Shown here: positions 7,034-13,189 of the stretch, in pieces
Position numbering within the stretch: the stretch's first letter is position 1
How the letters are laid out: every line of letters begins with the position of its first letter
Source of the DNA: an uncultured Lachnospiraceae bacterium
Lineage (GTDB): Bacteria; Bacillota_A; Clostridia; Lachnospirales; Lachnospiraceae
Direction of reading: 5' to 3'
NCBI GenBank assembly: GCA_910588595.1
Contig: CAJUQU010000065.1
Coordinates: 1 to 13,189, forward strand
Length of the DNA: 13,189 nucleotides
The notes under the pieces: model-generated
Told to the model about the DNA's origin: nothing
The model's input: the letters and a program-made list of their open reading frames with translations, nothing else
The model's database searches: none
Made by a program: the position numbers and the translations under genes

Positions 7034-7104
7034 AAAAAGTCCAAACATAATTGCGTACATAGCCTGAAAAGGGTATAATGGAAAGCAGGGTGAATGGACT
7101 TTTT
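7034..7104 (+). repeat. 10-base inverted repeat flanking the asnS promoter
   Basis: AAAAAGTCCA (7034-7043) and TGGACTTTTT (7095-7104) are perfect inverted repeats separated by 51 bases that contain the whole asnS promoter. In RNA read through from the preceding gene they could pair, with the T-run acting as a weak terminator. In DNA they could be paired operator half-sites. The repeat is seen; both roles are inferred. Confidence 0.4.
7051..7079 (+). promoter_or_regulatory. asnS promoter
   Basis: TTGCGT (7051-7056) and TATAAT (7074-7079) are 17 bases apart, the optimal sigma-A spacing. Transcription would start near 7086, leaving a leader of about 97 AT-rich bases before the ATG at 7183. The leader is too short and lacks the motifs for a T-box. 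Confidence 0.65.
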
Positions 7105-7182
7105 TCAATTTTTATCTTAATTATATATCTAATTGAAGAAAAGATTCAAATATACTTTAATGACGGAAAGGAAAAAGTGAAT

Positions 7183-8565
7183 ATGGTAAACATACGCGAA
7201 TTATATCACAATTATAAGGATTATGCAGATCAGGAGGTAACGATCGGCGGCTGGCTCAGGAGTAAGAGGGATTCTAAAACATTTGGATTTCTGGTAATTA
7301 ATGATGGTACATTTTTTGAGCCGCTTCAAGTTGTATACAATGACAAACTGGACAATTTCACAGGGATTTCTAAGTTGAATGTAGGAGCCGCAGTGATCGC
7401 AACCGGCATTGTGACGCTGACACCCGAGGCGAAGCAGCCTTTTGAGATACAGGCAACAAAGATTGAGATCGAGGGGGATTCAACACCTGATTATCCATTA
7501 CAAAAAAAGAGGCACAGTTTTGAGTATCTCAGGACGATCTCGCATTTGAGACCGCGCACCAATACATTTCAGGCAGTATTCCGGGTACGCTCGCTCTGTG
7601 CTTATGCGATTCATAAGTTTTTCCAGGAGAGGGATTTTGTGTATGTTCACACACCGTTGATTACAGGAAGTGACTGTGAGGGCGCTGGAGAGATGTTCCA
7701 GGTTACGACGCTGGATCTGAAAAATCTGCCCATGGTAGACGGCGAGGTGGATTTTAGCAAGGACTTCTTCAGTAAGCCGACCAATCTTACAGTCAGTGGT
7801 CAGTTAAACGGGGAGACTTATGCGATGGCATTTAAGAACATATATACGTTTGGACCGACTTTCCGTGCTGAGAATTCCAATACGACACGCCATGCGGCAG
7901 AGTTTTGGATGATCGAGCCCGAGATCGCTTTTGCGGACCTGGGGGATGATATGATGCTGGCTGAAAGTATGCTCAAATATATCATCAACTATGTTTTGGA
8001 GAATGCGCAGGAGGAGATGGCATTTTTTAATCAATTTGTAGATAAAGGACTGATCGAGAGGCTGCAGCACGTGGCAAACTCAGAATTCGGACATATCACA
8101 TACACAGATGCCATCACAGAACTCGAGAAGCACAATGATGAGTTTGAGTACAAAGTTTCATGGGGATGTGACCTGCAGACAGAACACGAGCGCTATCTGA
8201 CCGAAAAACTTTTTGGTAGACCTGTGTTTGTGACAGACTACCCGAAGGAGATCAAGGCATTTTATATGAAGCTCAATGAAGATGGCAGAACTGTTGCCGC
8301 AATGGACTGTCTGGTGCCTGGCATCGGGGAGATCATCGGCGGAAGTCAGAGGGAGGACAAGCTTACCGTTCTCGAGCAGAGAATGAGGGAGTGCAGTCTG
8401 AAGCCGGAAGAGTATGATTTTTATCTTGATCTCAGACGCTATGGAAGTGCCAGACATGCAGGGTTTGGACTGGGCTTCGAACGCTGTGTGATGTACCTGA
8501 CAGGTATGGGAAATATCAGGGACGTGATACCGTTTCCACGAACAGTCAACAATTGTGAACTGTAA
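7183..8565 (+). CDS. asnS: Asparaginyl-tRNA synthetase
   Basis: This class IIb synthetase charges tRNA-Asn with asparagine in the cytosol. At 460 residues it is close to the usual 460-466. Residues about 1-100 form the OB-fold anticodon-binding domain (VTIGGWLRSKRDSKTFGFL). The catalytic domain follows with TGSDCEGAGEMFQVTTLD (161-178), motif 2 FRAENSNTTRH (227-237) followed by AEFWMIEPE, which marks AsnRS rather than AspRS, and motif 3 GFGLGFER (427-434). The frame extends up to an ATG at 7078, but that codon overlaps the -10 box and would add 35 unrelated residues. ATG 7183 has AAGGA at 7168-7172. A GTG at 7177 is a less likely alternative. Its presence means Asn-tRNA can be made directly rather than only through the GatCAB amidotransferase route. 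It ends 12 bases before a shared terminator. Confidence 0.97.
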   Translation: MVNIRELYHNYKDYADQEVTIGGWLRSKRDSKTFGFLVINDGTFFEPLQVVYNDKLDNFTGISKLNVGAAVIATGIVTLTPEAKQPFEIQATKIEIEGDSTPDYPLQKKRHSFEYLRTISHLRPRTNTFQAVFRVRSLCAYAIHKFFQERDFVYVHTPLITGSDCEGAGEMFQVTTLDLKNLPMVDGEVDFSKDFFSKPTNLTVSGQLNGETYAMAFKNIYTFGPTFRAENSNTTRHAAEFWMIEPEIAFADLGDDMMLAESMLKYIINYVLENAQEEMAFFNQFVDKGLIERLQHVANSEFGHITYTDAITELEKHNDEFEYKVSWGCDLQTEHERYLTEKLFGRPVFVTDYPKEIKAFYMKLNEDGRTVAAMDCLVPGIGEIIGGSQREDKLTVLEQRMRECSLKPEEYDFYLDLRRYGSARHAGFGLGFERCVMYLTGMGNIRDVIPFPRTVNNCEL

Positions 8566-8577
8566 GGCATTGATTTG

Positions 8578-8625
8578 CTGCTTAAATATAAAACAGGGCG
8601 TAAGCCCTGTTTTATATTTAAGCAG
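8578..8625. terminator. Bidirectional intrinsic terminator between asnS and the activase gene
   Basis: Perfect 22-base arms (8578-8599 and 8604-8625) enclose a GTAA tetraloop. The stem core CAGGGC/GCCCTG is followed by TTTTATATTT on one strand, and the other strand reads the same way because of symmetry, so it can end transcription from both converging genes. The right arm contains the stop codon (8618-8620) and part of the last sense codons of the - strand gene. Confidence 0.9.
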
Positions 8626-11600
8626 ATTTGTTCTTTGCGTGATTCTTTCTTCTGTTTTTGGAGTGTTTTTTCTGGGAAGCTTTCTTCTTTGTCTCCTGTT
8701 CCAGAGCATTCCTTTCCGCCTCGGCTTCCAGCGCTTTTGTCAGGTTCTTCTGCGCTGTCGACAACATCAGCTTGATGCGGTTGAGTTGGTTGACCTCAGA
8801 AGCGCCTGGATCGTAGTCAATGGCAACGATGTTTGCTTCTGGGTGGCGTTTTCTGAGCTCCTTGATGACGCCCTTGCCGACAACATGGTTTGGCAGGCAG
8901 CCAAAAGGCTGTGTACAGACAATGTTGGGCGTATCCGTGTTGATCAGCTCAAGCATCTCACCCGTGAGGAACCAGCCTTCGCCGGTTTGATTGCCGATCG
9001 ATACGATCTCCTGGGCATGTTTTGCTGTCTCATAGATATCTGCAGGCGGAATAAAGTGCCTGCTTGCCGCGAAAGCTTCGCTCATAGGTTTTCGCAACAT
9101 CTGGATCAATTTGATTCCGATCCGGCTGATATCAGCGGATCTCTTGCTGGTGCCAAGGTTTTCAGCCTTGTACAGTTGATTGTAGAAGCAGTAGAACATA
9201 AAATCCATCAGATCAGGGACGACTGCCTCTGCGCCTTCGTGTTCCAGAAGTTCTACAAGCTGGTTGTTTGCAGCAGGTGAGAATTTCACCAAAATCTCAC
9301 CGACTATGCCGACGCGCGGCTTTTTGATATCGAGCACAGGAATCGCATCAAATTCTGCGATCATCTCGCGGCACATCTTTTTGTAGGTGTTGAAAGACAT
9401 AAATTTGCGTCCAAGAAAATCACAGCATTTTTTGATCCATTTCTGATGAACTTCCTCCACAGAGCCTGGAACGGCTTCATATGGACGCATTCGGTACACG
9501 CAGCGCATAAATATGTCGCCAAAGTTTACAGCGTACACGGCACGGAGCAGGAGCATTGGCGTGAGCTTGAATCCTGGGTTGCTCTCCAACTTTGACAGAT
9601 TGATCGAGATAACCGGGATGTGCTGATAGCCGGCCTTTTCCAGAGCGCGGCGGATAAAACCAATATAGTTTGTGGCGCGGCATCCGCCTCCGGTCTGTGA
9701 CATGACCACTGCAAGATGGTCAGTGTCGTATTTGCCTGAGAGTACTGCCTCCATGATCTGGCCGACCACCAGGAGGGACGGATAGCAGGCGTCATTGTTG
9801 ACATATTTGAGACCCATATCGATACTGCCTCTGTTGTCATTGTTCAGTACGACCAGATTGTAGCCGCATCTTCTGAAAGTTGGCTCAAGGAGGTCAAAGT
9901 GGATCGGTGACATCTGTGGACATAGTATCGTATAGTTTTTGCGCATTTCTTTTGTAAAGAGCACCCTGTTCATGCGGCTTGAATGGATCGCCCGTCCCTG
10001 ATGGCGCTGTTCACGCACGCGGATCGCGGATAACAGTGAGCGGATCCGAATGCGCGCTGCACCCAGATTGTTTACCTCGTCAATCTTCAGACAGGTATAA
10101 ATCTTGCCCGAACCAGTCAAAATATCATTGACCTGATCGGTCGTAACAGCGTCAAGTCCACAGCCGAACGAGTTGAGCTGTATCAGATCCAGATCATCAC
10201 GCGTCTTGACATAGCTTGCGGCGGCATACAGCCTCGAGTGGTACATCCACTGGTCCGATACGATCAGTGGGCGCTCCGGCTTTGCAAGGTGGGAAACGGA
10301 ATCTTCAGTGAGCACAGCGATGCCATAAGAGTTTATCAGCTCAGGAATACCGTGATTGATTTCTGGGTCAATGTGGTATGGGCGTCCTGCGAGCACGATG
10401 CCGCGGGTATGATTTTTTTCAAGGTAGTCAATAACTTCCTCGCCCTTTTTGCACATATCTTTTCGCACATTGTCGAGCTCCTGCCAGGCGGCATCAACAG
10501 CTTCTTTCAGCTCGTCAGAAGGAAGCTCAGGGAACTCTTTCTCCAATGACTGCAGGATCAGAGCAGGTTCGCGGAAGGACATGAACGGATTTTTGAATGC
10601 AACCTCACCACGCCCGATCGCCTCCACATTATTTTTGATATTCTCTGAGTATGATGTGACAATCGGACAATTGTAGTGATTGTTCGCATCATCAAATTCA
10701 TTCCGCTCATAAAACAGGGCAGGATAGAAGATAAAGTCAACGTTTTGTCTGATCAGCCACTCCACGTGACCATGTGCGAGTTTGGCAGGGTAGCACTCTG
10801 ATTCGCTCGGTATGGACTCAATCCCCATCTCGTAAATTTTTCTGTTTGAAAGCGGAGAGAGCACAACCTGGTATTTTAACTTTGTAAACAGCGTAAACCA
10901 GAATGGATAATTTTCGTACATATTTAACACTCTGGGAATGCCCACACGCCCGCGCACAGCCTCAGCGTCAGGAAGCGGTTCATAGGAGAACATCCGCTTG
11001 AGTTTATACGCAAAGAGGTTTGGGATATCGTTGTCGGTCTGGGCTTTTCCGAGTCCGCGCTCACAGCGGTTGCCGGATATGTAGCTTCTGCCATCAGAGA
11101 ACTTGTTGACGGTCAGGCGGCAGGAGTTTGTGCAGCCCTTGCATTTCACCAGTGATGTGGTGAATGCAAGATCATTGATCTGTTCAATGGTAAGCATGGT
11201 CGTGTTGTTTTCCGGTGCAGCCTGGTAGCGTTCCCGCGCGATCAGTGCTGCGCCAAAAGCACCCATTATACCTGCAATATCAGGTCTTATCACCTCGCAG
11301 CCGGCAATTTTTTCAAAACTGCGAAGTACTGCGTCATTATAGAACGTGCCGCCCTGCACGACGATATTTTTGCCAAGTTCGCTTGCATCGGACACTTTGA
11401 TCACCTTGAACAGGGCATTTTTGATAACAGAGTATGCGAGACCGGCAGAGATATCAGATACCTCAGCACCTTCCTTTTGCGCTTGTTTTACTTTGGAGTT
11501 CATAAAAACGGTACAGCGTGTGCCAAGATCGATCGGGTGTTTGGCAAACAGTGCCGCCTGGGCAAAATCCTGTACGCTGTAGTTGAGGGATTTTGCAAAA

Positions 11601-12988
11601 GTCTCGATAAAAGAACCACACCCCGATGAACATGCCTCATTGAGCTGCACAGAGTCAACCGTCTGGTTCTTGATCTTGATGCACTTCATGTCCTGACCGC
11701 CGATATCGATGATACAATCCACGTTGGGGTTAAAAAATGCGGCTGCATAATAGTGTGCCACAGTCTCGACTTCACCCTCGTCGAGCATAAATGCTGCTTT
11801 GAAGAGTGCTTCACCGTAACCGGTAGAACAGGAGCGCACGATCGTGGCGTCGCCGGGAAGCAGACGATAGATTTCCTGAAGCGCAGAGATCGCAGTTTTT
11901 AGAGGGCTTCCGTTGTTGCTGCTGTAAAACGAGTAGAGCAGTGTTCCGTCCTCCGCGACCACTGCGATCTTTGTGGTGGTGGAGCCGGCGTCAATTCCCA
12001 GAAAGCATTTGCCATGATAGTCCCCGAGAGCTGTGCTTTTTACATGGCTGGAGCCATGTCTTGACTGGAAGGCTGCGTATTCATTTTCATTGGAAAACAG
12101 CGGTTCCATGCGGGCAACTTCAAACTCCATCTTGATGTCTGAGGAAAGTTTATCGACCATCTCAGACAAGGAGAAGTAAACTTCTTCCTTTGCGTTGAGT
12201 GCGGAACCGATCGCAGCGAAAAGATGGGAATTGGCAGTGTCGATAATGTGTTCGTCATCAAGCTTTAAAGTGCGGATAAACGCTGCCTTGAGCTCTGAGA
12301 GAAAGTGAAGCGGACCGCCCAGAAATGCCACATGACCGCGGATCGGTTTGCCGCAGGCAAGCCCGCTGATCGTCTGGTTGACAACTGCCTGAAAAATGGA
12401 GGCGGAGAGATCTTCTTTCGTGGCGCCTTCATTGATAAGCGGCTGAATGTCTGTCTTTGCAAATACGCCGCAGCGTGCCGCAATGGTGTATAACGACTGA
12501 TAACTTTTTGCATACTCGTTCAGACCGGAGGCATCAGTCTGGATCAGAGATGCCATCTGGTCGATAAAAGAACCCGTACCACCGGCACAGATACCGTTCA
12601 TGCGTTGTTCCACATTGCCGCCTTCGAAGTAGATGATCTTGGCATCTTCACCGCCAAGTTCGATCGCGACATCAGTCTTTGGAGCAAGCTCCTGCAGTGA
12701 GGTGGACACTGCGATCACTTCCTGCACAAACGGCACACCCAGATGGTTCGCAAGCGTCAGTCCGCCGGAGCCAGTGATCATCGGATGGATAGTCAGGTTT
12801 CCAAGCTTTGTGAACGCGTCCTGCAAAAGAGAGGAGAGCGTTTCACGGATATTGGCGTAATGCCTCTGATAGTCAGAGAAGAGCAGATTGTGTGCCGCAT
12901 CTAGGATCGCTACCTTTACAGTGGTTGAACCGATGTCGATACCTAGTGTATAGATTTTTTTATTTGTATTTTTAGTATTTGTACTCAT
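8618..12988 (-). CDS. Giant acyl-CoA dehydratase activase-related protein with tandem ATPase domains and HgdB-like region (1456 aa)
   Basis: Domain order: activase/BcrAD-BadFG ATPase 1 (about 12-265; GIDIGSTTVK at 16-25, LGGEDAK, Cys134 in ICAGGTGSF, Cys173 in ARCGVF); activase 2 (about 328-585; GIDAGSTTTK at 331-340, IGGQDMK, Cys453 in EACSSGCGSF, Cys492 in TRCTVF); a cysteine motif Cys616, 619, 623, 642; a DUF2229-like region (about 680-900, SESECYPAK); an HgdB-like region (about 1015-1270; CPQMSPIHFDLLEP, NNDACYP, GGGCRATNY) and CTQPFGCLPNHVV (1358-1370); and a coiled, lysine-rich tail (1418-1456). Activases use ATP to drive one electron from a [4Fe-4S] cluster into 2-hydroxyacyl-CoA dehydratases. 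Fused proteins like this occur widely in Clostridia, but their substrate is not established. The frame extends to an ATG at 13099. ATG 12988 is preferred because the ATPase domain begins just after it and GAAAGG lies at 13001-13006. No dehydratase subunit genes are adjacent. Confidence 0.93.
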   Translation of the reverse strand: MSTNTKNTNKKIYTLGIDIGSTTVKVAILDAAHNLLFSDYQRHYANIRETLSSLLQDAFTKLGNLTIHPMITGSGGLTLANHLGVPFVQEVIAVSTSLQELAPKTDVAIELGGEDAKIIYFEGGNVEQRMNGICAGGTGSFIDQMASLIQTDASGLNEYAKSYQSLYTIAARCGVFAKTDIQPLINEGATKEDLSASIFQAVVNQTISGLACGKPIRGHVAFLGGPLHFLSELKAAFIRTLKLDDEHIIDTANSHLFAAIGSALNAKEEVYFSLSEMVDKLSSDIKMEFEVARMEPLFSNENEYAAFQSRHGSSHVKSTALGDYHGKCFLGIDAGSTTTKIAVVAEDGTLLYSFYSSNNGSPLKTAISALQEIYRLLPGDATIVRSCSTGYGEALFKAAFMLDEGEVETVAHYYAAAFFNPNVDCIIDIGGQDMKCIKIKNQTVDSVQLNEACSSGCGSFIETFAKSLNYSVQDFAQAALFAKHPIDLGTRCTVFMNSKVKQAQKEGAEVSDISAGLAYSVIKNALFKVIKVSDASELGKNIVVQGGTFYNDAVLRSFEKIAGCEVIRPDIAGIMGAFGAALIARERYQAAPENNTTMLTIEQINDLAFTTSLVKCKGCTNSCRLTVNKFSDGRSYISGNRCERGLGKAQTDNDIPNLFAYKLKRMFSYEPLPDAEAVRGRVGIPRVLNMYENYPFWFTLFTKLKYQVVLSPLSNRKIYEMGIESIPSESECYPAKLAHGHVEWLIRQNVDFIFYPALFYERNEFDDANNHYNCPIVTSYSENIKNNVEAIGRGEVAFKNPFMSFREPALILQSLEKEFPELPSDELKEAVDAAWQELDNVRKDMCKKGEEVIDYLEKNHTRGIVLAGRPYHIDPEINHGIPELINSYGIAVLTEDSVSHLAKPERPLIVSDQWMYHSRLYAAASYVKTRDDLDLIQLNSFGCGLDAVTTDQVNDILTGSGKIYTCLKIDEVNNLGAARIRIRSLLSAIRVREQRHQGRAIHSSRMNRVLFTKEMRKNYTILCPQMSPIHFDLLEPTFRRCGYNLVVLNNDNRGSIDMGLKYVNNDACYPSLLVVGQIMEAVLSGKYDTDHLAVVMSQTGGGCRATNYIGFIRRALEKAGYQHIPVISINLSKLESNPGFKLTPMLLLRAVYAVNFGDIFMRCVYRMRPYEAVPGSVEEVHQKWIKKCCDFLGRKFMSFNTYKKMCREMIAEFDAIPVLDIKKPRVGIVGEILVKFSPAANNQLVELLEHEGAEAVVPDLMDFMFYCFYNQLYKAENLGTSKRSADISRIGIKLIQMLRKPMSEAFAASRHFIPPADIYETAKHAQEIVSIGNQTGEGWFLTGEMLELINTDTPNIVCTQPFGCLPNHVVGKGVIKELRKRHPEANIVAIDYDPGASEVNQLNRIKLMLSTAQKNLTKALEAEAERNALEQETKKKASQKKHSKNRRKNHAKNKSA

Positions 12989-13084
12989 GAAATAACCATG
13001 CCTTTCTATTGGAAATATCCTCATAAAAATATCCAGCAAAGATAATCCACAAAGATAATTCGACTTTTCCAACACATATTTGCT

Positions 13085-13113
13085 ATTATACGACAGCAAT
13101 TCTAAAAACGCAA
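13085..13113 (-). promoter_or_regulatory. Promoter of the activase-related gene
   Basis: Read on the - strand, TTGCGT (13113-13108) and TATAAT (13090-13085) are 17 bases apart. This is the same -35 hexamer and spacing as the asnS promoter. Transcription would start near 13078 with a leader of about 90 bases. The 163 genomic bases between the ATG and the adapter hold no other gene. Confidence 0.65.
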
Positions 13114-13151
13114 CAAAACAGATAATTAAAAGTTGCTGAAAACTTTATACT

Positions 13152-13189
13152 AGATCGGAAGAGCACACGTCTGAACTCCAGTCACTGAC
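13152..13189. other. Illumina TruSeq adapter and partial index at the contig end (not genomic)
   Basis: Bases 13152-13185 match the 34-base TruSeq indexed adapter (begins AGATCGGAAGAGC, ends CTCCAGTCAC). The final TGAC equals the first four bases of TruSeq index 4. The genomic sequence therefore ends at about 13151. Confidence 0.97.

Noticed and set aside
7085..7098. Possible T-box (AGGGTG) before asnS
   Set aside because: Only AGGGTG of the T-box consensus is present, the ACCGCG part is absent, and it lies at the expected transcription start with no room for a specifier stem.
8555..9280. A + strand open frame of 241 codons after asnS
   Set aside because: It starts inside the asnS end, runs through the terminator hairpin and lies antisense to the well-supported activase gene. 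It has no ribosome binding site and no family features.
12985..12999. Five-codon leader frame (ATG at 12999, - strand) whose stop overlaps the activase start
   Set aside because: The GAAAGG motif is only one base from that ATG, too close to serve it, and such short frames arise easily by chance.
12989..13099. N-terminal extension of the activase protein to the ATG at 13099
   Set aside because: It would run through the promoter and leader, and the added 37 residues show no family resemblance. The ATPase domain starts right after the ATG at 12988.

Overview
The window looks like the end of an assembled contig from a Gram-positive anaerobe of the class Clostridia, most likely family Lachnospiraceae. 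This is an inference from moderate-to-low GC content, strong AGGAG-type ribosome binding sites, consensus-like TATAAT promoters, a bacteriohemerythrin-type protein, an acetyl-type MetA and a very large acyl-CoA dehydratase activase-like protein. I see no rRNA, tRNA, CRISPR array, insertion sequence or phage gene. The last 38 bases are not genomic: they are Illumina TruSeq adapter plus the first four bases of a sample index.

Region 1 (1-5116, all + strand) is a tightly packed gene run with gaps of 0-60 bases: a Gfo/Idh/MocA oxidoreductase whose N-terminus is cut off by the contig edge, a small helical protein of unknown function, an RluF-like 23S rRNA pseudouridine synthase, a divergent NAD-dependent DNA ligase, and MetA (homoserine O-acyltransferase). 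It is probably one transcript with its promoter outside the window. The ligase keeps its fold and its catalytic lysine but has lost several residues regarded as essential in E. coli LigA.

Region 2 (5117-7003, + strand) holds signalling genes. An extended -10 promoter inside an imperfect dyad and a leader with short inverted repeats precede a three-part protein: a hemerythrin domain with all seven iron ligands, an alpha/beta middle domain that may be CheX-like, and a C-terminal receiver domain. A 73-residue coiled-coil protein follows.

Region 3 (7004-8625) is asnS (asparaginyl-tRNA synthetase) with its own promoter. It ends at a perfect 22-base-pair hairpin that serves as a shared terminator with the gene converging on it.

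Region 4 (8618-13151, - strand) is one gene for a 1456-residue protein: two activase (BcrAD/BadFG ATPase) domains, a cysteine motif, a DUF2229-like region, an HgdB-like dehydratase region and a lysine-rich tail. Its promoter has the same -35 hexamer and spacing as the asnS promoter. The most notable points are the divergent ligase, the fused tandem activase, the hemerythrin-receiver fusion and the adapter at the end.
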